The notes below the pieces were generated by a model. The model saw only the letters and a program-made list of their open reading frames with translations. It was not told the origin of the DNA and did not search any database. A stretch of 64,000 bases of DNA from Bacteroidota bacterium. GTDB taxonomy: Bacteria; Bacteroidota; Bacteroidia; Sphingobacteriales; Sphingobacteriaceae. Both the position numbers and the translations under genes were made by a program. Below are positions 17,248 to 25,497 of this stretch, piece after piece; within the stretch, counting starts at the first letter, position 1, and every line of letters begins with the position of its first letter. The DNA lies in NCBI GenBank assembly GCA_023450085.1, contig JAEXHI010000025.1, positions 62,001-126,000 of the forward strand, read 5' to 3'.

Positions 17248-17904
17248 ATGAAAAACCAAGCTCAACCAAAGATGTCTTTTCCAGCTACGTTTAACCTCGA
17301 TAATTATCATCAGCTGTGTGATCATTTGGCTACCATTGATCCTCATTTTCAAAGCATTTTGGAGCAATACAGCTATCCTCCCATGTGGACACGTGACAAT
17401 ACTTTTGAAACCTTGGTACACATTATCCTAGAGCAGCAGGTTTCTTTGGCTTCGGCCTTGGCCACCTTGAATAAACTAAAAGCACAGGCCCAAACAGAAC
17501 GACTTAGCCCTAATTTTATTCTTCAACTGAGTGATGAGGAACTACGTGCTTGCTACGTAAGCCGACAAAAAGCAGTTTACCTGCGAGAATTGGCCAAAGC
17601 CCTCACTACACAACAGCTCCAACTGGAACAGCTGACCCATTTAACTAATGATGAAGTAAGGGAAATACTGCTTCGTATTAAAGGTATTGGACATTGGACC
17701 ATTGATGTGTATTTAATGTTTGTACTGCAAAGGGCTGATATTTTCCCTATCGGGGATCTTGCGGCAGTAAATGCCCTCAAACACCTTAAGCAATTACCAG
17801 CTGCTACTGTTAAAGAGGAACTGCTTCCTTTTATTGAGCAATGGAAGCCCTTACGTACCGTAGCCAGTATGATGCTTTGGCATTATTATCTTTCGAGAAG
17901 GTAG
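17248..17904 (+). CDS. alkA: DNA-3-methyladenine glycosylase 2 (AlkA-like, HhH-GPD)
   Basis: 218 residues. Base-excision-repair glycosylase that removes alkylated purines. Seen: FETLVHIILEQQVSLASA (the N-terminal helices of the HhH-GPD core), the helix-hairpin-helix LLRIKGIGHWTIDVYL at 141-156, and the catalytic aspartate D170 in FPIGDLA. It lacks the N-terminal beta domain of E. coli AlkA, as in short AlkA2/MAG proteins. It is 11 bp downstream of ogt; together they cover direct reversal and base excision of alkyl damage. The stop is followed by a long repeat region, so the operon ends here. Confidence 0.9.
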   Translation: MKNQAQPKMSFPATFNLDNYHQLCDHLATIDPHFQSILEQYSYPPMWTRDNTFETLVHIILEQQVSLASALATLNKLKAQAQTERLSPNFILQLSDEELRACYVSRQKAVYLRELAKALTTQQLQLEQLTHLTNDEVREILLRIKGIGHWTIDVYLMFVLQRADIFPIGDLAAVNALKHLKQLPAATVKEELLPFIEQWKPLRTVASMMLWHYYLSRR

Positions 17905-18481
17905 TTAATGTTTAATGATAAATGGTTAATGATTAATTGTTAATGGAAGACTAAGTGGCAATGGAATGAACTAATCCTGAAGTATCGGGACAAGTACCCG
18001 AAGGATTGGGATTAATCGCTAGCAACTAAAAGTGAGATTCTTCGCATGCTCAGAATGACAAAATAGCAACGGAATGAACTACTAACACCTAGCCACTAGT
18101 TCCTAACTATTAGTTCTAATTGCTAGATCTCTCCTATCCTCGAGATGACGAACGATGAGCGGAATGAACTAATGAACCAGTGAACCAATCCCGAAGTATC
18201 GGGACAGTTATCCGAAGTATCGGGGTTAATCATTAACAACTAAAAGTGAGATTCTTCGCATGCTCAGAATGACAAAATAGCAACGGAATGAACTACTAAC
18301 CCCTAGCCACTAATTCCTAACTATTAGTTCCTAAATTAAACCTCCCCCTCACCCCCTCCAAAGGGGGATATGAAATAGTGCAAAGTCATTAATTTCTAAG
18401 GATTGGGACAAGTTAGAGCTTATATCTTACTACCAACCACTAGTTCCTAACCACTAACCACTAGCTCCTAACTACTAATCA
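17905..18481. repeat. Repeat-only intergenic region with three heptad arrays
   Basis: 577 bp with no credible gene. In order: TTAATG-rich short repeats (17911-17945); the CCGAAGTATCGGGACAAGTA element (17979-18001); two near-identical copies of the hairpin element GAGATTCTTCGCATGCTCAG (from 18029 and from 18248), each followed by AATGACAAAATAGCAACGGA; and heptad arrays at 18082-18116 (5 units), 18296-18337 (6) and 18440-18495 (8). A CCCCCTCCAAAGGGGG hairpin lies near 18353-18368. The last array crosses the stop codon of the LytTR gene. Confidence 0.85.
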
Positions 18482-19159
18482 CTAGTTCCTATTCAACTTC
18501 TCCATCAGTTGTTTCTTATAAGATTGTCCGATGGGAACAAACTGCTGATCATTAAGGATCAAGTTATCTTGTACAATGCGGGAAATAAATAGTCTGTTCA
18601 CTACATATGATCGGTGCGACTGAATAAAATACTCAGGGTTAAGCTTATCCAAAATCCCTTTTAGGGTATGGTACAGCAAATGCGTTTCAGTATGGGTTAC
18701 AATCTTTACGTAGTCCTTGTTCCCTTCAATCAGCTTAATATCCTGTTGTTTAATGTTCAAATGGCCATCTTTTACCCTAATGGTCAACTGATCATCAAAA
18801 GCATTTGTTTCACCAGCAGGGCTTAGTCTTTCCATCGCCTTTATAAACCGCTCGTACGAGAAAGGTTTCAACAAATAATCCACTACGCCCAATTCAAAAC
18901 CTTCAAAAGCATAATCCTTAAAAGCAGTAGTAAAAATGGTTCTTGGCTTTTGCTTCAGCGCCTTTAAAAAGCTAATGCCATTAATGAGCGGCATTTCGAT
19001 ATCCAAAAAAAGCAAATCAACAACGTTCCGTTCCAAATACTCAAAAGCCTCTACCGAATTCCTAAACTGCGCTACCAGTTTCATCCCTGGAGTTTGTTCA
19101 ATATAATGCTTCAACACATCGTGAGCAAAAGGCTCATCATCTAAAATCACACACCTCAT
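18482..19159 (-). CDS. LytTR-family response regulator
   Basis: 225 residues. Receiver domain at about 1-115 with phosphoacceptor D53 (FLDIEMP) and acidic DDE at 7-9; LytTR DNA-binding domain at about 125-222 (IRVKDGHLNIKQQDIKLIEG, then FIQSHRSYVVNRLFI). LytTR proteins bind pairs of 9-10 bp direct repeats about two helical turns apart; such a pair is at 20250-20281. The start ATG overlaps the kinase stop by 4 bp, implying translational coupling. The stop TAG (18482-18484) is the CTA of a heptad unit on the other strand, and the last residues (NRN) are encoded by the heptad array. Confidence 0.93.
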   Translation of the reverse strand: MRCVILDDEPFAHDVLKHYIEQTPGMKLVAQFRNSVEAFEYLERNVVDLLFLDIEMPLINGISFLKALKQKPRTIFTTAFKDYAFEGFELGVVDYLLKPFSYERFIKAMERLSPAGETNAFDDQLTIRVKDGHLNIKQQDIKLIEGNKDYVKIVTHTETHLLYHTLKGILDKLNPEYFIQSHRSYVVNRLFISRIVQDNLILNDQQFVPIGQSYKKQLMEKLNRN

Positions 19160-20211
19160 GTTGTTTTAATACTTAGTTTCACCCTGTATATTCCATTTGC
19201 TTCTGTTATTTCAAGTTGATTTTTGCCTGGATAATACAATTCCAATCTCTTTTTGATATTTACCAAACCAATACCACCGTGCTTACTTTTTAAAGGCTGA
19301 ACAGGCAACATTTCATTTTCGATATAGAAAGATAACAAACCCTTTTCAATTTGAAGTGAAGCCCTTACCCCTGCTTTGTTTTCCAGTTTGTGCCGACCAT
19401 GTTTAAAAGCGTTTTCTACCAAGGGTAAAAACAATAGTGGTGGCATTTTCCATGTTGGAATTTCGGGCGGAATATCAAACTGAATAGAGGCATCTGGAAA
19501 TTTCTTCTGTTCAATCTCAAAATAACCTTTTAAAAAATTCACTTCCTCTTCCAAATCCACCTCTTCCTGATTGCAATCGTACAAAATATACTGCATCATT
19601 TGCGACAACAATAAAATAAATCTAGGCGTATCCTTGGATTGGCTGAGGCTCATCCCATATAAACTGTTAAGCGTATTGAACAGAAAATGAGGCTGAAGCT
19701 GCGCTTTTAACAAACTCAATTGAAGTTGCAGATGGTCTGTTTCCACTTTATGGCGCATGGCCTCGTTCTGATAGGAGAACCTTGAAAAAGCAATGCTCAA
19801 AAAGGCAATCGAATCGGTCATGATCAGGTTCCAATCTAAAAAGAAACCATTGTATTGCCTATCGAAATATACATATACGGGATCCCCATAAGTAAATTGC
19901 TTAAAAATCCACGAGAGGAACATGTTGATATAAGGGGTAAGAAAAACAAAATACACAACAGTAATCAGGATTACCCAAGCATACTTCTTTAAATGTAACA
20001 ACTTCGGAACTGCCCATCGGTAATAAGGAATAAGCAATAAGGTACTACAAATACCAAAAAGGCAAATCATAGGATAAGGTAAGTTCCCATGTGAGGTGCT
20101 CTTTAATCCAGAGTTTTCTACCAGATAGGAATATTTATAAAAGGCCACATAAAACACCCAAATCAGGATTTCAAATATGGTAGAGAAGTTAAATGCTGTT
20201 CTTTTGATCAC
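19156..20211 (-). CDS. Sensor histidine kinase, LytS/YehU (His_kinase) family
   Basis: 351 residues. Four predicted transmembrane segments at about 12-29, 47-63, 78-98 and 132-142, with short loops and no large sensor domain. The cytosolic kinase part begins with LKAQLQPHFLFNTLNSLYG, the signature of this family (H175 phosphorylated), and ends in an ATPase domain with PLVENAFKHG and GGIGLVNIKKRLELYY. It is the first gene of the kinase-regulator pair, with a 4-bp overlap to the regulator. It is divergent from the erythromycin esterase-family gene; the shared upstream region holds the direct repeats. Confidence 0.92.
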   Translation of the reverse strand: MIKRTAFNFSTIFEILIWVFYVAFYKYSYLVENSGLKSTSHGNLPYPMICLFGICSTLLLIPYYRWAVPKLLHLKKYAWVILITVVYFVFLTPYINMFLSWIFKQFTYGDPVYVYFDRQYNGFFLDWNLIMTDSIAFLSIAFSRFSYQNEAMRHKVETDHLQLQLSLLKAQLQPHFLFNTLNSLYGMSLSQSKDTPRFILLLSQMMQYILYDCNQEEVDLEEEVNFLKGYFEIEQKKFPDASIQFDIPPEIPTWKMPPLLFLPLVENAFKHGRHKLENKAGVRASLQIEKGLLSFYIENEMLPVQPLKSKHGGIGLVNIKKRLELYYPGKNQLEITEANGIYRVKLSIKTT

Positions 20212-20249
20212 ATTCCAAAAATCGACAAAATAGTTGAATTCCTTTTACC

Positions 20250-20281
20250 TGCACGACGAAGCCATGTTTTTGCACGACGAA
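20250..20281. promoter_or_regulatory. Putative LytTR operator: two 11-bp direct repeats with a 21-bp period
   Basis: TGCACGACGAA occurs at 20250-20260 and again, identical, at 20271-20281, separated by 10 bp. The 21-bp period equals two helical turns, the geometry known for LytTR sites such as those of AgrA. It lies between the divergent kinase start (20211) and the esterase-family start (20384). Confidence 0.6.
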
Positions 20282-20383
20282 TAAAGGTTAAACGGTATTC
20301 ATCGCGTGGCCAGTGCTACTGGTCGAATAATTACCCAGCCAGCCAAGCAATGTTCATTCATTTGCAACAGAAAACAAAGAAAC

Positions 20384-21682
20384 ATGAAACATATTACATT
20401 ATTGGGCATTTGCCTCATTGCACTCCTTCCTTTTAATAGCTTATTAGCTACCGCACAACAAACGGACACCCTCGTTCAATTAACTCCGGCTCAGGAGCAA
20501 TCATTAAAACAGGTATCTCTTAAAAACTACAAAACGTTTAAAGCTTCCATTAAACCCTTGATTGCCAAAATGAGCACCAAGCAAATTGTAGGTCTTGGCG
20601 AAGGTACCCACGGAACGGCCGAATTTTACCAGTTGCGATACTACATCAGCAGGATCCTGATTGAAGAAAAAGGTTTTAACCACGTAGCTTTCGAAAATGA
20701 TGCAACCGAAATGTGGTTATTGAACCAACAACTGAATAGCACAGCTGATGTAACCATGCTGATGAAAAAGTATATGATGGGCATTTGGCAAAATAAGGAA
20801 ACCAAACAATTATTGGATTGGATCAAAGCCTACAACCAAAGCCATCAACGTAAAGTTTCGGTACATGGAATAGATTATCCTGTGCAAAAACCAGATATAG
20901 AGATGTTAACCCTCTTATTTAAAAAGGCTGGCATTAGTACGTTCGACAATGCACTGTTAAGCCTTAGCGCCGCCGCTAACCTACAAGACGAGAATTGGTT
21001 TGGTACGAACCAAAAGGATTTTAAAACCGATTGGAAAGGTTTGAACAAACTATGTGGCAAAGCTTACGTAACTGCCGACTCTATACAGCAACAAATCAAC
21101 CACATGGATATGGCTCCCGAAATCAAGGCAGACTTACAACTAGCCCTTACGAACCTTAAACAGGGCTTTGAGCCTTTCTATCCTAAAGCCAAATACGTAC
21201 CCAGAGATAGCCTGATGGCACACAATACTTCGTTAATTATAAAACGTAAAGATGATAAGGTCATTATTTGGGCACATGACGCTCATTTGGGCAAAAAAGA
21301 AGTTTATAATAATTCTGTGGGTGGCACAGGGAAATATCTGCTAAAGCTGTTCCCGAATAATTACTTTGTACTGGGTACGGGTACTGCCATTGGCCAATTT
21401 GGTGCCACTACCGATGCACGAGCGGTAAACACCAGCGTTATGTTACCTTATGCCCTTGAAGTACCCATTAAAGATTCGTGGGAAGCTTTGCTAAGTACTT
21501 CGCCCAAAACCAGTCATTACTTTTTTACGGATGCCTTTAGCACAACTCCTTTAGTTAAACCGCAGCGTTTTGTGGGGTATGGTACCAAAAGTGGCGTAAG
21601 CCTTTATGACAAAGTGAACCTTGCCGAGCTTTATGATGCCTTTCTGTTCATTAAAGAAACAAACGCTCCTACTAGGCTTTAG
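20384..21682 (+). CDS. Erythromycin esterase-family protein, secreted
   Basis: 432 residues. Start at ATG 20384 (MKHITLLGIC) gives a signal peptide cut after LLATA near residue 24; an in-frame ATG at 20306 would hide it. Family motifs: GLGEGTHGTAEFY (E73, H76) and WAHDAHLGK (H298, H301), the acidic/histidine pocket shared by Ere-type and succinoglycan-biosynthesis-like proteins. A periplasmic hydrolase is likely. Presence of the fold does not show macrolide resistance; many chromosomal homologues have no known substrate. The divergent LytS/LytTR pair and the direct repeats in the shared promoter suggest it is the target of that two-component system. Confidence 0.85.
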   Translation: MKHITLLGICLIALLPFNSLLATAQQTDTLVQLTPAQEQSLKQVSLKNYKTFKASIKPLIAKMSTKQIVGLGEGTHGTAEFYQLRYYISRILIEEKGFNHVAFENDATEMWLLNQQLNSTADVTMLMKKYMMGIWQNKETKQLLDWIKAYNQSHQRKVSVHGIDYPVQKPDIEMLTLLFKKAGISTFDNALLSLSAAANLQDENWFGTNQKDFKTDWKGLNKLCGKAYVTADSIQQQINHMDMAPEIKADLQLALTNLKQGFEPFYPKAKYVPRDSLMAHNTSLIIKRKDDKVIIWAHDAHLGKKEVYNNSVGGTGKYLLKLFPNNYFVLGTGTAIGQFGATTDARAVNTSVMLPYALEVPIKDSWEALLSTSPKTSHYFFTDAFSTTPLVKPQRFVGYGTKSGVSLYDKVNLAELYDAFLFIKETNAPTRL

Positions 21683-21877
21683 GAAATGATTAATGGTTAA
21701 TGATTGATGATCAATGGTTGTCAATCATTAACTGTTTTGTAGCTTTTTTCCGAAAGACGAGGATGATAGTATAGGAACGGAATGAACAAATGAACCTGTT
21801 CGGAAGAGTTGGAACTAACTACCAACCACTAATTCCTAACTACTAATTCCTAGCCACTAACTCCTAGTCCCTAATTA
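21683..21877. repeat. Repeat block with a 9-unit heptad array
   Basis: TTAATGGTTAATGATT-type repeats (21687-21733), a diverged hairpin element (about 21748-21800, containing ATAGGAACGGAATGAAC), then nine heptads at 21815-21877 (one altered to CCAACCA). The array overlaps the 3' end of the small minus-strand gene and supplies its stop codon. Confidence 0.85.
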
Positions 21878-22113
21878 ATCGTAATCTCTACCAACTCATT
21901 CTGGCCAAATTGGTACAAGTGCACATCTAAGTGTTCTCTAAAATTTACAATATCAATCATGTTGTCGCACAGGTCAACAATAATTTGGTGAAAATCAATA
22001 AAGGGTTTAGCCAATAGCACCAGTTTACCATGGGCGGTAAAATCAGCCATTAAAAGGTAGTCTTGGTAATAAGTGAGGATTTCATTTCTGAAGGATTCCA
22101 AATGTTCTGTCAT
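21871..22113 (-). CDS. Small hypothetical protein
   Basis: 80 residues, acidic, no signal peptide or membrane segment (starts MTEHLESFRNEILTYYQDYL). Composition looks natural and the ATG is good, but I do not recognise a family. The stop TAG is the CTA of the last heptad unit (21871-21877) read on the minus strand, and the last residues, ITIN, run into that array, so the repeat has reached or trimmed the gene end. It stands alone between repeat blocks. It could be an uncharacterised small regulator; no function is claimed. Confidence 0.55.
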   Translation of the reverse strand: MTEHLESFRNEILTYYQDYLLMADFTAHGKLVLLAKPFIDFHQIIVDLCDNMIDIVNFREHLDVHLYQFGQNELVEITIN

Positions 22114-22258
22114 AGCGGTATGTTTTACGTTAGCATAACATCGGTGAAGGGAAAATGTTTATTGGTTTTATTAAAGGGGTTAGCAGACAAGAATAATTAC
22201 CATAAACAGTAAGCGAATTTCTAGCTACTAAAAACAATTAAACGATTAACCAAATCGG

Positions 22259-22405
22259 TAAGAGATTCTTCGCAAGCTCAGAATGACAAAATAGGAACGG
22301 AATGAACTAATGAACCATTCCCGAAGCATCGGGACTAACCACTAGCAACTAACCACTAATTCCTACCCCCTAATTCCTAACCCATAGTAACCTAGTTCCT
22401 AAAAA
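22259..22405. repeat. Hairpin element plus heptad array upstream of the response regulator
   Basis: GAGATTCTTCGCAAGCTCAG (from 22262) with AATGACAAAATAGGAACGGA, then CCCGAAGCATCGGGA (hairpin CCCGA/TCGGG, 22319-22333), then heptads 22335-22383 (7 units), one 8-bp interruption, and 2 more units to 22405. The order hairpin element, CCGAA..TCGG hairpin, heptads is the same as at 14.4 kb and 18 kb. The rest of 22114-22461 holds no gene. Confidence 0.85.
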
Positions 22406-22461
22406 CAAATCACCAATCTTTGCTAAATATTCATCAAATTTGGAATTCAAAACGTAGCTAT

Positions 22462-23145
22462 ATGCAAGTATTAGTGATAGAAGACGAACAAAGAGTAGCC
22501 GAACTGATCCAAAAAGGCTTACAAGAACTTGGTTTTCAGGTTACCCTTGCGTATGATGGAGAGATGGGCAAGAAACTGGCCCTGTCCAAAACCTTCGACC
22601 TTATTTTAATGGATTTGATCTTGCCGAAGATTAATGGCATTGACCTTTGCAAAGAAATTAGGCTAAGCTACCCCAACCTACCCATTATTATGCTTACGGC
22701 TTTGGGAACTACCGACGATAAAATAGAAGGTTTTGATGCTGGTGCAGACGATTATTTGGTAAAACCCTTTGACTTTAGGGAACTGCATGCCCGAATAAGG
22801 GCTTTGGTAAAGAGAAACCAAAACCTCAACAACACCTACCAACAAGGGTTTATTTTACGCTTTGCCGATTTGGAAATGAACTTGGAAACCAAATTGGTAA
22901 AAAGAAATAACGAAGCCATTAACCTAACCCCAAAAGAATTTCGTTTACTGGAGTATATGATGCGCCACTCGGAAAGGGTATTATCAAGAACTGAAATTGC
23001 CGAAAAGGTATGGGACACTTTCGACTCTGGCACTAACTTTATTGACGTTTATATTAACTATCTCCGAAAAAAAATAGACAAAAACCACCCCGTTAAACTC
23101 ATCCATACCAAGCCAGGCATGGGCTTTATCTTTAAAGAAGGTTAA
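22462..23145 (+). CDS. OmpR-family response regulator
   Basis: 227 residues. Receiver domain at about 1-115 with phosphoacceptor D51 (LILMDLILPKINGIDL) and K in DYLVKPFDFREL; winged-helix DNA-binding domain at about 130-225 (LTPKEFRLLEYMMRHSERVL, INYLRKKID, IHTKPGMGFIF). ATG 22462 (MQVLVIEDEQ) is chosen over an in-frame upstream TTG. The kinase gene follows after 12 bp. With MgtC and the Mg2+ ATPase genes next on the same strand, this pair may control magnesium uptake in the manner of PhoP/PhoQ; that is inference from position alone. Confidence 0.93.
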   Translation: MQVLVIEDEQRVAELIQKGLQELGFQVTLAYDGEMGKKLALSKTFDLILMDLILPKINGIDLCKEIRLSYPNLPIIMLTALGTTDDKIEGFDAGADDYLVKPFDFRELHARIRALVKRNQNLNNTYQQGFILRFADLEMNLETKLVKRNNEAINLTPKEFRLLEYMMRHSERVLSRTEIAEKVWDTFDSGTNFIDVYINYLRKKIDKNHPVKLIHTKPGMGFIFKEG

Positions 23146-23157
23146 AACAATATCCAC

Positions 23158-24525
23158 ATGAAAATAAGTGTAAAACTACTTTTGCTATACCTGAGCCTTT
23201 TTGTGGCACTGCTATTGGCATTTGCAGTTTTCATTTATGCCTACTCCGCCAAAAACCGAAAAAACCAATACTATAGTCATTTAAAAAGAGAAGCCATTAC
23301 CAAAGCCAACCTGCTTTTTGATGCCAAAGTAGCGCCACAGGTATTGCAACTTATTTATAAAAGTGCGCCCAATGCTCTTTTTGAAGAAGAAGTGGCCATT
23401 TACGATACCGCTTTTAACCTGCTATATCATGATGCCGTACAAATTGACAAGGTAAAGGAAAGCCGTGCCATGATTGAGCAGATCATCCAGCAAAAAGAAA
23501 TTACCTTTGAGCAAGGTTCCCTGCAAATTGTGGGGCTGTTGTACCAACATCACCACCAAACCTATGTCCTCACCGCCGCCGCCAATGACAATTATGGTTT
23601 AACGCGCTTAAGAGAACTCAAATATGCGCTCATTCTTTCCTTTGTTATCATCATTAGCCTTACCGTTATTGCGGGAAACTACTTTGTGGGCAAAGCCCTT
23701 AAACCTGTAAAGGAAATTGTAGATAAAGTGGGGCAAATTACGGCTACCAATTTATACAACAGAATACCGGTAAATAATCCAAAAGATGAGATAGGCGAAC
23801 TTGCCCATACCTTTAACCACATGCTAGATAGGTTGGAACAATCTTTTGAGAGCCAAAAAAGCTTTGTAAGCAATATTTCGCACGAGCTAAGAACTCCTTT
23901 AGCTACCATTGTAGGCGAACTTCAATTAGCACTTATTAAAGAAAGAAGCATTGCCCAATACCAAGAGGTGATTACCCTATCCTTAAATGATGCCCAAAGA
24001 CTGGTAAAGCTATCCAATGGCTTATTGGATTTGGCGAAAGCCAGTTACGACCAAAACACCATTGGCATGAAAATGCTACGTGCCGATGAGTTGTTAATGG
24101 ACGCCAGAGACAGCGTACTTAAAATAAATGAACAATATCGTGTAGAAATTGAATTTGCACAGGAAATAGACCGCGAGGAAGACATTAGCCTTAAGGGAAA
24201 CGAATATCTGCTTAAGGTGGCTTTTATCAACCTGATGGAAAATGCCTGTAAATTTTCTAATAACCACCAATGTACCGTAACCATTAGTTTTAATGCCACT
24301 AGCCTTAGTTTAAGCTTTAAGGATACTGGCATTGGTATCCCCAAAGCAGATAGGGAGCATATTTTCGAAGCTTTTTACCGTGGCCAAAATAAAGATTTTA
24401 GTACAGGCAATGGCATTGGCTTGTCCTTAAGCCAAAAAATAATTGCCCTGCACCAAGGTCACATCAGCCTACAATCAGAAGTAAATGTGGGTACTGTTTT
24501 TCAAATCGAGATTCCGCACCTTTAA
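23158..24525 (+). CDS. Sensor histidine kinase, HAMP/HisKA/HATPase type
   Basis: 455 residues. TM1 at about 7-29, periplasmic sensor at about 30-155, TM2 at about 157-178, HAMP at about 179-230 (LKPVKEIVDKVGQI), HisKA with H242 (FVSNISHELRTPLATI), and an ATPase domain with NLMENACKFS, FKDTGIGIP and TGNGIGLSLS. It is a complete, ordinary membrane kinase. It is 12 bp downstream of its OmpR-type regulator, so they are co-transcribed. The sensor domain is small and not obviously acidic like PhoQ, so the signal is open. Confidence 0.93.
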   Translation: MKISVKLLLLYLSLFVALLLAFAVFIYAYSAKNRKNQYYSHLKREAITKANLLFDAKVAPQVLQLIYKSAPNALFEEEVAIYDTAFNLLYHDAVQIDKVKESRAMIEQIIQQKEITFEQGSLQIVGLLYQHHHQTYVLTAAANDNYGLTRLRELKYALILSFVIIISLTVIAGNYFVGKALKPVKEIVDKVGQITATNLYNRIPVNNPKDEIGELAHTFNHMLDRLEQSFESQKSFVSNISHELRTPLATIVGELQLALIKERSIAQYQEVITLSLNDAQRLVKLSNGLLDLAKASYDQNTIGMKMLRADELLMDARDSVLKINEQYRVEIEFAQEIDREEDISLKGNEYLLKVAFINLMENACKFSNNHQCTVTISFNATSLSLSFKDTGIGIPKADREHIFEAFYRGQNKDFSTGNGIGLSLSQKIIALHQGHISLQSEVNVGTVFQIEIPHL

Positions 24526-24654
24526 AACCTTTTGCGCTCTTAAATTACCTCCTCCTGAAGCATCATACCAGCTATTTTTTAGCCATTGGTCATTCTAATG
24601 AATTTCTAATTAATTTCTGTTTCCCCTCTAACTGCATGTTTAAAGGGCAACCCC

Positions 24655-24662
24655 TACTTTTG
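24655..24662 (+). promoter_or_regulatory. Possible -7 element upstream of mgtC
   Basis: TACTTTTG matches TAnnTTTG, 125 bp before the MgtC start; no -33 TTG is visible at the right distance, so any promoter here may be activator-dependent. The remaining leader (24663-24786) is long enough for a regulatory RNA, but I cannot identify one. Confidence 0.3.
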
Positions 24663-24786
24663 CCACATCATAAAAAAACAACAGAAAACAAAATGGACGC
24701 AGGCCCCAATTTATTCCTTACAAAACAAATGGTTTAACCGCCCGCTAGCAGTATAAAATTTCTTTTATGCCTGTTAAGGGCATAAC

Positions 24787-25497
24787 ATGAAATGGATGAC
24801 ACTTTTTGACTTCACACTCCGACTTGCAATTGCTTTTATATTAGGTGCTGCCATTGGCACCGAACGACAATGGCGCCAACGCATGGCTGGCCTACGCACC
24901 AATATGTTGGTAGGTTTAGGTGCCTGTATGTTTGTGCTTTTAGGGGTAAAAGTTGGTGGCGATGCTGCCGGCAGGGTAATTTCCTATGTAGTAAGCGGTA
25001 TTGGTTTTTTAGGCGCAGGTGTAATCATGAAAGATGGTTTAAATGTACGTGGCCTAAATACTGCTGCTACCCTATGGTGCTCGGCCGCTGTAGGCGGTGC
25101 TTGTGGCATTGGTTTACTTAGCGAAGCAGGCATTTTTACCGCTTTCATTATCCTTACCCATCTTTTAATGCGTCCAATAGGTGTAAAACTAAGCCGTTTG
25201 CCCGCAACGGGCAATGATATTCCTGTGGCTTATATCTTGATTATTAAATGCCGTCAGGATGTAGAAAACCATGTAAGGGTACTATTGCTACAATTTACCG
25301 CCAATGATAGCAGCCTTCTACTACGATCCCTAAAAAGTACCGATGACGGCAACCCCGCCTTTGCCATGATTACGGCCGAAATATTTGCCCATCAAAATGA
25401 AGATGCCCTGATGGAAAAAATTGCAGGCCGCTTAACTATTGAGCAACAAGTTACCGAAGTGAGCTGGAACAAAGCCGGACACGAAAATGATTTATAA
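24787..25497 (+). CDS. mgtC: MgtC/SapB family protein
   Basis: 236 residues. Hydrophobic N-terminal part (about 8-140) with the family signature AAIGTERQWRQRMAGLRTNM and the conserved GIGFLGAGVIMKDGLNVRGL and NTAATLWCSAAVGGACG stretches, four or five transmembrane segments, then a soluble ACT-like C-terminal domain (about 150-236). MgtC proteins support growth at low Mg2+ and, in Salmonella, inhibit F-ATPase; in most bacteria the role is less clear. It overlaps the Mg2+ ATPase gene at the longest possible start of that gene, as in mgtCB operons. Confidence 0.92.
   Translation: MKWMTLFDFTLRLAIAFILGAAIGTERQWRQRMAGLRTNMLVGLGACMFVLLGVKVGGDAAGRVISYVVSGIGFLGAGVIMKDGLNVRGLNTAATLWCSAAVGGACGIGLLSEAGIFTAFIILTHLLMRPIGVKLSRLPATGNDIPVAYILIIKCRQDVENHVRVLLLQFTANDSSLLLRSLKSTDDGNPAFAMITAEIFAHQNEDALMEKIAGRLTIEQQVTEVSWNKAGHENDL

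Noticed and set aside
20384..21682. Macrolide resistance gene
   Set aside because: Only the fold and pocket residues are seen; most family members on chromosomes have no shown macrolide activity.
14290..22405. CRISPR array or spacer-like structure at the heptad arrays
   Set aside because: Units are 7 bp with no spacers, and no cas genes are present.
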